DNA from: Pseudomonas sp. ICMP 561
GTDB lineage: Bacteria; Pseudomonadota; Gammaproteobacteria; Pseudomonadales; Pseudomonadaceae
Reading direction: 5' to 3'
NCBI RefSeq assembly: GCF_002699985.1
Contig: NZ_LKBT01000023.1
Location: 62,001 to 126,000 of the forward strand
Length of the DNA stretch: 64,000 nt
Shown: positions 1 to 9,451 of the stretch, piece after piece
How the letters are laid out: every line of letters begins with the position of its first letter
Numbering within the stretch: position 1 is the stretch's first letter
Position numbers and translations under genes: made by a program
Notes under the pieces: model-generated
The model's database searches: none
The model's input: the letters and a program-made list of their open reading frames with translations, nothing else
What the model was told of the DNA's origin: nothing

Positions 1-10
1 AGGCAGGTGT

Positions 11-50
11 ACCGCGTTATCGTTTATCGCGAGCAAGCTCGGCTCCCACA
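11..50. repeat. REP element, right arm, cut by window edge
   Basis: The sequence ATCGCGAGCAAGCTCGGCTC followed by CCACA matches the right arm of the REP pairs found elsewhere in this window (for example 17182-17270). The left arm would lie before base 1. No gene is seen in bases 1-143. Confidence 0.6.
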
Positions 51-143
51 TGACCGTGACCATCCTGAGATTCCACTACCCCGCATGCGTGCTAGCTGGC
101 CAACATAGAATCTCAGACAGGACATATTTCAAGCCGAAGATTG

Positions 144-1346
144 CTACTCCACCTCTTCCTTATGCTGCCCAAGCAGGCTGTCGACACTCGGCACGCGGGT
201 ATCGGTTTCCATCTGTGCGTCGTGTTCGATCTGATGGCTGAAGCGCTCCAGCGAAGATTGCGCGGGCTGTGCGTCGCTGGCGAAAACCGGCGGGCTGAGC
301 ATGTAAGCGCCCAGCAGACGGCTCAGTGCCGCGAGGCTGTCGATGTGAGTGCGCTCGTAACCATGAGTGGCATCACAACCAAACGCGAGCAATGCGGTAC
401 GAATGTCGTGGCCTGCGGTGACCGCCGAATGGGCATCGCTGAAGTAATAGCGGAACATGTCGCGACGTACCGGGAGTTCATTCTCACTGCCCAGACGCAG
501 CAGATGGCGGGACAGGTGATAGTCGTAAGGGCCACCGGAATCCTGCATTGCGACACTCACGGCGTGTTCGCTGGAATGTTGACCGGGAGCAACCGGAGCG
601 ATATCGATGCCGACGAACTCACTGACATCCCAAGGCAGTACACCTGCAGCACCGGTGCCGGTTTCCTCGGTGATGGTGAACAGTGGGTGGCAATCGATCT
701 GCGGCTCGGCGCCGCTGTCGACGATGGCCTTGAGTGCCGCCAGTAGCGCGGCGACCCCGGCTTTATCATCCAGATGTCGAGCGCTGATATGGCCGCTTTC
801 AGTGAACTCGGGCAGCGGGTCAAAGGCGACGAAGTCACCGATGCCAACGCCCAGGGATTCACAATCGGCCTTGGTGGTGCTGTAGGCGTCGAGGCGCAGC
901 TCGACGTGATCCCAACTGATGGGCATTTCATCAACTGCAGTGTTGAACGCATGACCGGATGCCATCAACGGCAGCACGCTGCCGCGAATCACGCCGTGAT
1001 CAGTGAACACGCTGACGCGGCTGCCTTCGGCGAAGCGGCTCGACCAACAGCCAATCGGCGCCAGTGACAGGCGACCGTTTTCTTTCACCTCTCGCACGGC
1101 GGCGCCAATGGTGTCCAGATGCGCAGAGACTGCACGGTCAGGGCTGTTCTGTTTGCCCTTCAGCGTGGCGCGAATTGTGCCGCGACGGGTCAGTTCGAAC
1201 GGTATGCCCAATTCTTCAAGACGCTCGGCGACATAGCGCACGATGGTGTCGGTGAAACCTGTCGGGCTTGGGATCGCGAGCATTTCCAACAGGACTTTCT
1301 GCAGGTAGTTCAGATCCGGTTCGGGGATATTTTTTGCAGTGGTCAT
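144..1346 (-). CDS. Osmoprotectant NAGGN system M42 family metallopeptidase
   Basis: A 400-aa M42 aminopeptidase-like protein, third gene of the N-acetylglutaminylglutamine amide (NAGGN) cluster. Dinuclear-metal ligands of the family are visible: H76 in AHLDT, D193 in HLDDKAG, the catalytic/ligand pair E227-E228 in TEETG, D248 in GIDIA and H334 in RTHID. The start is placed at 1346 because AAGGAG lies just upstream of this ATG; a 13-residue in-frame extension has no such site. It follows the synthetase gene at a distance of 95 bp. The family is known as a constant companion of the NAGGN genes, but its substrate is not established; hydrolysis or turnover of the dipeptide osmolyte is an inference. 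Confidence 0.9.
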   Translation of the reverse strand: MTTAKNIPEPDLNYLQKVLLEMLAIPSPTGFTDTIVRYVAERLEELGIPFELTRRGTIRATLKGKQNSPDRAVSAHLDTIGAAVREVKENGRLSLAPIGCWSSRFAEGSRVSVFTDHGVIRGSVLPLMASGHAFNTAVDEMPISWDHVELRLDAYSTTKADCESLGVGIGDFVAFDPLPEFTESGHISARHLDDKAGVAALLAALKAIVDSGAEPQIDCHPLFTITEETGTGAAGVLPWDVSEFVGIDIAPVAPGQHSSEHAVSVAMQDSGGPYDYHLSRHLLRLGSENELPVRRDMFRYYFSDAHSAVTAGHDIRTALLAFGCDATHGYERTHIDSLAALSRLLGAYMLSPPVFASDAQPAQSSLERFSHQIEHDAQMETDTRVPSVDSLLGQHKEEVE

Positions 1347-1359
1347 TTGAGCTCCTTCG

Positions 1360-1441
1360 GAGCAGCTGCAAGTTATTAGCCGCAAGCTACAAGCTGGACC
1401 GGGTCCGCTTTTGGCTTGCAGCTTGAGGCTTGAGGCTGCTC
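1360..1441. repeat. Imperfect inverted repeat, AAGCTGCAAG type
   Basis: The left arm (GAGCAGCTGCAAG, then GCCGCAAGCTACAAGC) pairs imperfectly with the right arm (GCTTGCAGCTTGAGGC, then GAGGCTGCTC) around a central GGACCGGGTCC. It lies between the synthetase and M42 peptidase genes of one operon. A similar element is at 33041-33111. Whether it terminates, attenuates or protects mRNA is unknown. Confidence 0.6.
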
Positions 1442-3190
1442 TCAGCTATGTGCAGGCAAACTGTGCGGAAACAGCAGATCAACAAACTTTTCTGCCGTGG
1501 GTTGCGGTTCATGGTTGGCCAGGCCGACCCGTTCATTGGCCTCGATAAATACATACTCGGGCTGATCAGCGGCAGGGACCATCAGGTCGAGGCCTACTAC
1601 CGGAATGTCCAGCGCGCGGGCTGCGCGGATAGCCGCGTCGCTCAGCACCGGGTGCAGAATCGACGTGACATCTTCAAGGCAGCCACCTGTGTGCAGGTTG
1701 GCAGTGCGGCGAACGGCCAGGCGCTCGTCCATCGGCAATATGCTGTCAAACTCATAACCTGCGTCACGTACCGTGCGCTCGGTTTCTTCATCCACGGGAA
1801 TCTTGCTTTCACCACTGGTTGCGGCGGCACGGCGACGGCTCTGGGCTTCAATCAATTGCCCGATGGTATGGCGGCCATCGCCGACCACTTCTGCCGGGCG
1901 GCGAATAGCGGCAGCCACCACCTCGAATCCGATCACGACAATGCGCAGATCAAGGCCTTCGTGAAAGCTTTCCAGAATTACCCGCGTATCGAACTGTCTG
2001 GCGCGCTCGATGGCTCCGCGCATTTCTTCGGGGGTGCGCAAGTTGACCGCGACGCCCTGGCCTTGTTCGCCATCCAGTGGTTTGACGACGATCTGTTTAT
2101 GTTCTTCAAGAAACGCCAGATCCGCGTCTTCGTCACCAGCCCGTTGCTGAGCTGGCAGCTTCAAACCTGCCGCTTTCAGGGCTTTGTGGGTCAGGCTTTT
2201 GTCCTGGCACAGGGTCATGCTGACAGCACTGGTCAGATCGCTCAGCGATTCCCGGCAGCGAATCCGGCGGCCGCCATAAGCCAGCGTGAACAACCCAGCT
2301 TCAGCATCATCAACCTGCACTTCAATACCGCGCCGATGAGCTTCTTCGACGATGATCCGTGCGTAAGGATTAAAGTCCGCCTGCGGACCCGGGCCGAGGA
2401 ACAGCACTTCATTGATACCGTTTTTGCGCTTGATGGCGAAAGTCGGCAAGTTACGGAAGCCGAGCTTGGCATACAAAGCCTTGGCTTGATGATTGTCATG
2501 CAGCACCGACAGGTCCAGATAACTCAGGCCACGGCTCATGAAGTGCTCAACCAGATGTCGAACCAACACTTCGCCAACCCCGGGTCGGGTGCATTGCGGG
2601 TCTACCGCCAGGCACCAGAGGCTGCTGCCGTTTTCCGGATCGTGGAACGCCTTGTGGTGATTGAGGCCCATCACGCTGCCGATCACCGCGTTAGTCGTTT
2701 CATCTTCCGCGAGCCAGTACACCGGACCGCCCTGATGACGAGGGGTCAACAGTTCAGGATCAATGGGCAACATGCCTCGAGCAATGTACAGATTGTTGAT
2801 CGCCTGCCAGTCAGTACTGTTCTGGGCGCGACGAATCCGGAAGCCACGAAATACGCGCTGCGCCGGGCGGTAATCGCTGAACCACAGGCGCAGTGTGTCC
2901 GACGGATCGAGAAACAGCTGCTGTGGTGATTGAGCCAGTACTTGCTGCGGCGCAGCGACGTACAACGCGATGTCGCGTTCTCCGGGTTTTTCATTGAGCA
3001 GTTCATTGGCAAGCGTCGCCGGATCGGGGTAGGTGTGACCGATCAGCAGTCGCCCCCAGCCGCAGTGCAGCGCAAGCGGCTTGGCTTCAGTGTCGCTGCC
3101 GTCTTCAGCGAATCGCGCCTGAAGACGTTCATAGGAGGGCGACTGACCGCGCAGCAGGCGCTGGCTGTACGTCGTCGAATGCTGTTTCAT
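1442..3190 (-). CDS. ngg: N-acetylglutaminylglutamine synthetase (GNAT + ATP-grasp fusion)
   Basis: A 582-aa two-domain enzyme that builds the dipeptide N-acetylglutaminylglutamine, the precursor of the osmolyte NAGGN. The middle part (about residues 100-280) is a GNAT acetyltransferase with the RPGVGEVLVRHLVEHF acetyl-CoA-loop region. The C-terminal half (about 300-580) is an ATP-grasp ligase with GEQGQGVAV and VFIEANERVGLANHEPQPTA. The length and fusion match the trio family seen in Sinorhizobium and P. aeruginosa. It starts 4 bp after the amidotransferase stop, so the two genes are co-translated. Likely osmotically induced; no promoter is visible inside the cluster. Confidence 0.93.
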   Translation of the reverse strand: MKQHSTTYSQRLLRGQSPSYERLQARFAEDGSDTEAKPLALHCGWGRLLIGHTYPDPATLANELLNEKPGERDIALYVAAPQQVLAQSPQQLFLDPSDTLRLWFSDYRPAQRVFRGFRIRRAQNSTDWQAINNLYIARGMLPIDPELLTPRHQGGPVYWLAEDETTNAVIGSVMGLNHHKAFHDPENGSSLWCLAVDPQCTRPGVGEVLVRHLVEHFMSRGLSYLDLSVLHDNHQAKALYAKLGFRNLPTFAIKRKNGINEVLFLGPGPQADFNPYARIIVEEAHRRGIEVQVDDAEAGLFTLAYGGRRIRCRESLSDLTSAVSMTLCQDKSLTHKALKAAGLKLPAQQRAGDEDADLAFLEEHKQIVVKPLDGEQGQGVAVNLRTPEEMRGAIERARQFDTRVILESFHEGLDLRIVVIGFEVVAAAIRRPAEVVGDGRHTIGQLIEAQSRRRAAATSGESKIPVDEETERTVRDAGYEFDSILPMDERLAVRRTANLHTGGCLEDVTSILHPVLSDAAIRAARALDIPVVGLDLMVPAADQPEYVFIEANERVGLANHEPQPTAEKFVDLLFPHSLPAHS

Positions 3191-3194
3191 TTAA

Positions 3195-4967
3195 TCAGAG
3201 TCCTTGTTCGCTGAGCCACAGGTTCAGCGCCGCCAACTGCCACAACTTCGAGCCGCGCAGAGGAGTCAGTTGACCTTCCGGGTTGGTCAACAGTTTGTCG
3301 ATCATGGCAGGGTTGAACAGGCCGCGATCCTGGCTTGGGTCTACCAGCAAGTCACGTACCCAACCCAGCGTGGCCCCTTCCAGATGCTTGAGGCCCGGAA
3401 CCGGGAAGTAGCCTTTTTTACGGTCGATCACTTCCGAAGGAATGACCAGACGCGCAGCTTCTTTCAGTACCTGCTTGCCACCATCGGGCAGCTTGAATTT
3501 GCCGGGAACACGCGCCGACAGTTCAACAAGGCGGTAGTCGAGGAACGGTGTACGCGCTTCCAGACCCCAGGCCATGGTCATGTTGTCAACGCGCTTGACC
3601 GGGTCATCAACCAGCATAATCGTGCTGTCCAGACGTAACGCCTTATCTACCGCCGCATCAGCACCTGGCTGAGCGAAATGCTCACGGACGAAATCGCCCG
3701 CTGCGTCATTGGCAGTCAGCCATTTAGGCTGGACGGTGGCGGCGTACTCGTCATAGCTGCGGTCGACAAAGGCATCTCGATAGGCAGCGACCGGGTCGGC
3801 GGCGCCATCGACTTGCGGATACCAGTGATAACCGGCGAACAATTCGTCTGCACCCTGGCCGCTTTGCACCACTTTGCAATGCTTGGCGACTTCCCGGGAC
3901 AGCAGGTAAAACGCGATGCAGTCGTGGCTGACCATCGGTTCGCTCATGGCGCGGAACGCCGCAGGCAATTGCTCGATGATCTCGTGTTCCTGAATACGCA
4001 GTTGATGGTGATTGGTGCCGTAATGCTTGGCGATCAGGTCGGAGTACTGGAATTCGTCACCACGTTCACCGCCTGCATCTTCAAAACCGATGGAGAAGGT
4101 CGACAGGTTTTCGACGCCGACTTCCCGCAGCAATCCAACCAGCATGCTCGAATCCACACCGCCCGAAAGCAGTACGCCCACATCTACTGCGGCACGTTGA
4201 CGAATCGCCACGGCTTCGCGGGTGCTGTCGAGCACACGATCACGCCAGTCTTCCAGAGTGAGGTTAGCCTCGTCAGCGTGCGGCCCGTAAGGCAGACGCC
4301 ACCACACTTTCTGCTCGGTCTTGCCGTGGGCGTCAATGCGCATCCAGCTGGCCGGTGCGAGCTTTTCGACACCGGCAAGCAGCGTGCGCGGGGCAGGGAC
4401 TACGGCGTGGAAGTTCAGGTAGTGATTGAGCGCTACCGGGTCGAGCATGCCGCTGATGTCACCGCCTTTCAGCAGTGCAGGCAGCGTTGATGCGAAGCGC
4501 AGGCGTTTGTCGGTACGCGAAAAATAAAGCGGCTTGACGCCGAGACGGTCACGAGCGATGAACAATTCCTGCTTGTCGCGATTCCAGATCGCGAAGGCAA
4601 ACATGCCGTTCAGCTTGGGCAGCAGATCAACGCCCCAGGCGTGATAGCCCTTGAGCAACACTTCGGTGTCGCCGTCGGAATGGAACTGATAACCCAGGCC
4701 TTGCAGCTCGGTACGCAGTTCGGGGTAGTTGTACACCGCACCGTTGAAGGCCATGGACAGACCAAGGTGGCTGTCGATCATCGGCTGCGCCGAGCCGTCC
4801 GACAGGTCCATGATTTTCAGGCGGCGGTGACCAAGGGCAATCGGCCCCTGGCTATGAAACCCCCACGCATCCGGGCCGCGAGGCGCCAGCTCATGGGTAA
4901 TGCGTTCAACAGCGGCTAGATCCGCTGGTTGATGGTCAAAACGTAGTTCACCTGCTAGTCCGCACAT
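3195..4967 (-). CDS. asnO: N-acetylglutaminylglutamine amidotransferase (AsnB-like)
   Basis: A 590-aa class II glutamine amidotransferase of the asparagine-synthetase type. Cys2 of MCGLAG is the N-terminal nucleophile that releases ammonia from glutamine. SGGVDSS near residue 265 is the pyrophosphate loop of the synthetase domain. The reaction amidates the acetylated dipeptide to give NAGGN. It is the first gene of the minus-strand trio; AAGGA precedes the ATG. The neighbouring GNAT/ATP-grasp gene and M42 peptidase make the NAGGN assignment much stronger than plain asparagine synthetase. The upstream gap (4968-5089) should hold the promoter, but I cannot single out its elements. Confidence 0.93.
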   Translation of the reverse strand: MCGLAGELRFDHQPADLAAVERITHELAPRGPDAWGFHSQGPIALGHRRLKIMDLSDGSAQPMIDSHLGLSMAFNGAVYNYPELRTELQGLGYQFHSDGDTEVLLKGYHAWGVDLLPKLNGMFAFAIWNRDKQELFIARDRLGVKPLYFSRTDKRLRFASTLPALLKGGDISGMLDPVALNHYLNFHAVVPAPRTLLAGVEKLAPASWMRIDAHGKTEQKVWWRLPYGPHADEANLTLEDWRDRVLDSTREAVAIRQRAAVDVGVLLSGGVDSSMLVGLLREVGVENLSTFSIGFEDAGGERGDEFQYSDLIAKHYGTNHHQLRIQEHEIIEQLPAAFRAMSEPMVSHDCIAFYLLSREVAKHCKVVQSGQGADELFAGYHWYPQVDGAADPVAAYRDAFVDRSYDEYAATVQPKWLTANDAAGDFVREHFAQPGADAAVDKALRLDSTIMLVDDPVKRVDNMTMAWGLEARTPFLDYRLVELSARVPGKFKLPDGGKQVLKEAARLVIPSEVIDRKKGYFPVPGLKHLEGATLGWVRDLLVDPSQDRGLFNPAMIDKLLTNPEGQLTPLRGSKLWQLAALNLWLSEQGL

Positions 4968-5089
4968 AAGTCCTTACCGGTTTTCCGTTGGGGAAGGTGG
5001 CTGAGAAAATGCAGCCACCCATGAACTGACCCATGGGAAACGGGGGAGTTTTAGATCAATCGGTTATAAGCAGGGGAGGTGTATGAGAT

Positions 5090-5183
5090 CCGTAGGACCG
5101 GCTTTAGCCGGGAGAGGGTCATTCAGGCGATGCATTTTTTATCGATAGAGACATCGCTCTCCCGGCTGAAGCCGGTCCTACGG
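5090..5183. repeat. REP pair (class GTAGGACCGGCTTTAGCC)
   Basis: Two opposed arms: CCGTAGGACCGGCTTTAGCC at the left and GGCTGAAGCCGGTCCTACGG at the right, about 45 bases apart. Each arm also contains its own small hairpin (CCGGCTttAGCCGG). It lies between the convergent-side end of the AttH-like gene and the start of the NAGGN operon. Confidence 0.9.
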
Positions 5184-5191
5184 GCCAGCCA

Positions 5192-6265
5192 TCAATACCC
5201 CGTCATCTCCAGATACCCCACACCCTTATGGCTGCCACTCAAGGTAATCGGGCCTTCCCAGTAGGGGATCTGCAGGTCCATCCAAGCCTTGGGGTTCAGT
5301 GCTTCGGTGGTGATTTCCAGACCCTTGCCGGGAATTTTTACCGACCAGCGGGTCGGCATGTCGTGGCCTGCAACACGTGTGTTGGCCAATGGCGAAAGGC
5401 TGATGTCCTTGGCCGTCAGCAACTGGGTGCTGCCGTCAGCGTCGATCCATGTGCCGGTCAGATAGGGCTCACCCTGTTTTTGCCGCATGCGATACAGCAT
5501 CAACTCTTCGCCGCTGTCCAGATGCACTGAGAACCAGTCCCAGCCGGTCTGATTGGCAGTCAGCGGCTGGCTGCTCCATTCTCGATCCAGCCACGCCGGG
5601 CCGCTGACTTGATAGCGTTTGCCAGCAATGGTCAGTTCGCCCTCGGCCTTGAAGTAGGGCTGGCTGTAATAGTAAGAGGCCTGGCCCTGTTCGGATTTCT
5701 GGCTGAAACCCTGTGTACCTTGCAGCACTAGCGGTTTGCTGGAGGTCAGGTGAAGTTGATAAGCGAACTGCGGACCTTTCGCCTGTAATTGCATGTCGGT
5801 CAGTGGATTTGTTTCAGTCGAATCGCTGTGCAGCTTCCAGTCGTCTATCCACGCGGAAAATGGCGCAAGGTTTACACCCGCTTGCTGAACGCCACCTCGG
5901 GCATAACGCTCTGCCGCGTAGTGTTGCGTGGCTGAAGTCACGGCGGCATGGCCCATCCAGATCGTGCCGTCGTTCCACCCGGATCCCTGACTGCCAGCCC
6001 GTAGCGCATTGCGGAACAGCGTCCATTGCACGCCGAAACTCTGTCCTTGCTCGTCTTTGAGATTGGCAGTGATGTACCACCACTCGATGCGGAATCCCGG
6101 ATGCGGACCGTGATCCTCCGGGAAAGTGAACTCACGGCCCGGCGTAACCGGGGTGAACTGTTCGGCCTGATGACCCATCCCGGCGAAACCCTGCTCGGGT
6201 TCTTCTGACTGTTCGCAGCCAGCAAGGGTCAGCAAAATCAGCAGGAACAGGCAGTTAATTTTCAT
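5192..6265 (-). CDS. AttH/CrtC-like lipocalin-fold lipoprotein
   Basis: A 357-aa lipoprotein. The first 17 residues are a lipoprotein signal ending in the lipobox L14-A15-G16-C17. The mature part carries the EWWY signature (FRIEWWYITANL) and the second-half motif AWLDREWSSQPL typical of the CrtC/AttH (carotenoid 1,2-hydratase-like) superfamily. The start at 6265 is preferred over a TTG six bases upstream because GAGG is correctly spaced only for the ATG. It overlaps the permease gene by 11 bp and ends the ABC operon, so it is probably the periplasmic or outer-membrane-facing partner of the transporter. A real carotenoid hydratase role is unlikely; true substrate unknown. Confidence 0.85.
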   Translation of the reverse strand: MKINCLFLLILLTLAGCEQSEEPEQGFAGMGHQAEQFTPVTPGREFTFPEDHGPHPGFRIEWWYITANLKDEQGQSFGVQWTLFRNALRAGSQGSGWNDGTIWMGHAAVTSATQHYAAERYARGGVQQAGVNLAPFSAWIDDWKLHSDSTETNPLTDMQLQAKGPQFAYQLHLTSSKPLVLQGTQGFSQKSEQGQASYYYSQPYFKAEGELTIAGKRYQVSGPAWLDREWSSQPLTANQTGWDWFSVHLDSGEELMLYRMRQKQGEPYLTGTWIDADGSTQLLTAKDISLSPLANTRVAGHDMPTRWSVKIPGKGLEITTEALNPKAWMDLQIPYWEGPITLSGSHKGVGYLEMTGY

Positions 6266-8735
6266 TGGCAAACGTCCTCAGCAGGTCGGCAGGGCGAGTG
6301 CGGGATAACTTCAACAGCGGCCATGCGGAGGCGAGCAGGGTCGCAAGCAGTGCCAGCGCGGCCAATTGCAGGAGCTGCATCGGGAAGATATGCAGCGGCA
6401 AGCGCCAGCCGAAGGCCTGCACATTGATCACTGCGTCCAGACACCACGCCAGCAGCAAGCCCAGTGGCAACGCCAGAATCAACGTCAGCACCGCCAGCAA
6501 CCAGGTCTGGCCAAGATTGAGTAGCATTAATTGTCGTCGCGAGACGCCTAGCGCCCACAACGGCGCCAGTTGGCCCAGGCGGCTTTGACTCTGGGTCAGC
6601 AGGCTGATGAACAGCGCGATGCCCGCCACCGCCAGCGTCAGGCTGTTGAGGGCGGCCGTGGCGGCGAAGGTGCGCTCGAAAACCTGCGTAGACCAGCCTT
6701 TGAGCTGGCTCTGATCAATGATGTGATTATCGTCCAGAGCAAAGCGCTGTTGCAGTTCACTCACCAGAGCGGGCACTGCGGCCGGATCGATGCGCAGGTT
6801 GAAGCGGTTGGCAGCCAGTTGCGGCCAGTGGCGCAGCAAGTGTTCGGCATTGACCAGCAAGTGGCCCTTGGGATTGCCGTAGTCGGCGTAGATACCCACG
6901 ATGCGCAGCGTCCATTGGCCGTCAGGGGCAGGGATTTCCAGGCTTTCGCCGACCCTCAGTTTGAGGCGGCGGGCCAGTTGTTCGCTGATCATGACGCTAT
7001 CACTCTGCACCAGTTGATCCCACGGATCACCACTGGCGGCCTCCAGTAGCGGCCAGTGTTCACGATAGGTTGAATGATCCACCACGCCGAACAGGTCCGC
7101 AGGCCAGCCTTGCAGTTGGATCGACACTTGTCGGTTCGGCAGCACAGCGCTGACCTTGGGCTGTTGCACAAGCCAGGCCTGTATTTCAGGGGCTTGGGCA
7201 GCATTTTGCGGCGTGACGTACAACTCGGCGGTCAGCCGTTGTTCCAGCCAGTTGCCGAAGGTTTGCCGAAACCCGGACGTCATGCTCCCCGCGCCTATAT
7301 TGGCCGCCAGCGCCAGTAATAGAGCCATCAATGCCAGGCTCAGCGCGGGCAATTGCTGACGGCAATCAGCCAGAAACCATTGGCCCAGCACCGAACGGCT
7401 GCGTCCCAGCAAAGCGTTGAGCAGACCATTGAGGAGCACCGGTAAACCCAGCGCCGCAGCCAGCAGCAGACCGCCCGTCAATACGAAACCTGCGGCGAGG
7501 CTGTCGCCGAGCAGCAGCGCGGCCAGTGCAGTAATTGCCGCGCCGCCCGCAACCCAGGCCTGTCGGCGCAACCAGCGACCGTGAGCCTGATGCCAGGCTT
7601 GTGGATTGGCCAGCGCCAGCAAGGGCAGGCGCGCCGCGCGAAGCAGACTGTTCGCCCCAGCCAGCAACGCACCCAGCACACTCAGGCCAAGGCCGCCCAG
7701 CCACCAGATCGGGCTCAGGCTTAGTTGCCCGGCGACCTCCGCCCCATACAAACCGCGCAGGCTGGCAGCTACATCGGGCAGTAGCAGGCTCGCCAACAGA
7801 TAACCGCTGGCAACCCCGAGCAGCCCGCCGAGCAAGGCCAGAACCCCCAACTCCATACCGAGCGCTGCAATCAGCATTCTGGCGCTGACCCCGCAGGCGC
7901 GCAGGTTGCGTAGCAGTCCACGCCGCTGCTCCAGTGCCAGGCCGATGGCCGCATGCACAATGAACAGACCGACGATGAAGGCCAGCACGCCCAGAGCGTT
8001 CAGGTTCAGATGGAAACTTTCGGTGAGGCGCGTCAGATTGTTCTCTTCGCCGCTTTTCTTCAGTTGAATCAGTCCGTTCAATTCCGCTGGCAATGCCGGA
8101 TTGCTCGCGGCGAAGTCTTTGGGCAGCAGCAGGCGTGACACTTGATTGGGCATCTGCAGCAGTGGCTGAGCGAAGCCGATATCAGTGAGCAGCACGCCGG
8201 GTGCCATATCGACTCGACTGTGCAACGGTGGCAGGAGCAGGCCGTTACTGGTCAGCGGTTGTTGCCCTTCATGGAGGCCCAGCGCTTGCAGTGTCTGGGT
8301 AGCGATCCAGGTCTGACCGGGTGGCGTGAGGAAATCAACGATCCCGTTCAGATCAAGGGTCTGTCCAGCCACCGCTGTCCCGCTGGGCAATGACACCGGT
8401 TCAATGCCCATCAGTTGCACACGGCGGTCTTCCAGCCCTTGAAGAGAGATCCTGCCCTGCACCACGGGCGACACCGGCCAGCCTTCACGGCGCAGGCTGA
8501 TAAACACATCCTGGGAGAATGCCCCGTTGTTGGCGGTAGCCAGACTGTTTTGCGGTTCGCCGCCGATCAACTGGCTGGCCTGGGCATAGCTTTGCCGAGC
8601 CTGACTATTGAGTGCCTGAACGCCGGTCAGTAGCGCCGTTGCCAGCCAAAGTCCTGTCAGTACACTGAAAAACTGCACCGGGTGACGTCGCCAGTGGCTG
8701 AGCAGCGCGCGCAATGTCCAGTAGAAAACCCGCAC
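6255..8735 (-). CDS. FtsX-family ABC transporter permease
   Basis: An 826-aa permease with the two-module FtsX/MacB-type layout: an N-terminal membrane segment near residues 20-42, a periplasmic domain, a central block of hydrophobic segments (about 255-480), a second periplasmic domain, and three final segments ending near residue 810. It starts with GTG, one base after the ATPase stop codon. Such duplicated permeases serve LolCDE- or MacB-like systems that move lipids, lipoproteins or hydrophobic compounds out of the inner membrane. The substrate cannot be read from the sequence. Confidence 0.88.
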   Translation of the reverse strand: MRVFYWTLRALLSHWRRHPVQFFSVLTGLWLATALLTGVQALNSQARQSYAQASQLIGGEPQNSLATANNGAFSQDVFISLRREGWPVSPVVQGRISLQGLEDRRVQLMGIEPVSLPSGTAVAGQTLDLNGIVDFLTPPGQTWIATQTLQALGLHEGQQPLTSNGLLLPPLHSRVDMAPGVLLTDIGFAQPLLQMPNQVSRLLLPKDFAASNPALPAELNGLIQLKKSGEENNLTRLTESFHLNLNALGVLAFIVGLFIVHAAIGLALEQRRGLLRNLRACGVSARMLIAALGMELGVLALLGGLLGVASGYLLASLLLPDVAASLRGLYGAEVAGQLSLSPIWWLGGLGLSVLGALLAGANSLLRAARLPLLALANPQAWHQAHGRWLRRQAWVAGGAAITALAALLLGDSLAAGFVLTGGLLLAAALGLPVLLNGLLNALLGRSRSVLGQWFLADCRQQLPALSLALMALLLALAANIGAGSMTSGFRQTFGNWLEQRLTAELYVTPQNAAQAPEIQAWLVQQPKVSAVLPNRQVSIQLQGWPADLFGVVDHSTYREHWPLLEAASGDPWDQLVQSDSVMISEQLARRLKLRVGESLEIPAPDGQWTLRIVGIYADYGNPKGHLLVNAEHLLRHWPQLAANRFNLRIDPAAVPALVSELQQRFALDDNHIIDQSQLKGWSTQVFERTFAATAALNSLTLAVAGIALFISLLTQSQSRLGQLAPLWALGVSRRQLMLLNLGQTWLLAVLTLILALPLGLLLAWCLDAVINVQAFGWRLPLHIFPMQLLQLAALALLATLLASAWPLLKLSRTRPADLLRTFANEN

Positions 8736-8736
8736 T

Positions 8737-9405
8737 TCAGCGATCGCTCTCGGTTGCCAGACGGCCGTGGTGCAGGATCACTTTCTGAGCCAGTCGCTCG
8801 GCAACCCGCGGGCTGTGGGTGACCATCAACAGGCTGGTGGCGCTGTCGGCCAGCAGGTCCAGCAGCAATTGCAGGACTTCATCGCTGGTGGCTTCATCGA
8901 GGTTGCCGGTGGGCTCATCGGCCAGCAGCAGGCCGGGCCGCGATGCCAGCGCCCGGCCAATGGCAACCCGCTGTTGCTGGCCGCCGGACAGTTGTTCCGG
9001 ATAACGCTTGAGCAAGTCCCCAAGTCCCAGTCGTTCCACCAGTTGCGCCTGCCATTGCGGCTCATAACGCCCGGCCAGCCGCGCCTGAAATGCCAGATTG
9101 TCTTCAACTTTGAGGCTGCCAATCAGGTTGAATTGCTGGAACACCAGGCCGATTTCGGTACGGCGCCAGTTGGCGAGTTGTGATTCGCTCATAAGATCCA
9201 GCCGCTGCCCGGCAATTTCGATCTGCCCCTCGTCGGCCTGATCAAGGCCAGCCACCAGATGCAGCAACGTGCTTTTGCCGCTGCCGGATTCGCCCATCAA
9301 GGCGAGACTGCTGCCTTTCTGCAGAGATAAATCCACTCCACGCAAAACTGCCAGTGGACCTTGGGCGGTGGCGTAGCTCTTGAAGACGTTTTTTACTTCA
9401 AGCAT
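8737..9405 (-). CDS. ABC transporter ATP-binding protein (LolD/MacB type)
   Basis: A 222-aa nucleotide-binding subunit with Walker A GESGSGKST (K44), signature LSGGQQQR (139-146) and Walker B LLLADEPTGNLD (159-170). The size and motif spacing fit the MacB/LolD subfamily that pairs with FtsX-type permeases. First gene of a three-gene operon with the permease (1 bp gap) and the AttH-like lipoprotein. The promoter should lie just upstream, where an inverted structured repeat begins about 45 bp away. Confidence 0.92.
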   Translation of the reverse strand: MLEVKNVFKSYATAQGPLAVLRGVDLSLQKGSSLALMGESGSGKSTLLHLVAGLDQADEGQIEIAGQRLDLMSESQLANWRRTEIGLVFQQFNLIGSLKVEDNLAFQARLAGRYEPQWQAQLVERLGLGDLLKRYPEQLSGGQQQRVAIGRALASRPGLLLADEPTGNLDEATSDEVLQLLLDLLADSATSLLMVTHSPRVAERLAQKVILHHGRLATESDR

Positions 9406-9451
9406 GGGGGGCTCGATTGGCGGGTTTGTAGGGGGAGGATAGCAATATTGT

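Noticed and set aside
1430..2929. 499-codon plus-strand frame opposite the NAGGN synthetase
   Set aside because: Shadow of a verified GNAT/ATP-grasp gene; no ribosome site and no recognisable domain.
5842..5860. Possible true carotenoid hydratase function for the CrtC-fold lipoprotein
   Set aside because: No carotenoid pathway gene is nearby and the operon is an ABC transporter; the fold alone does not support the reaction.
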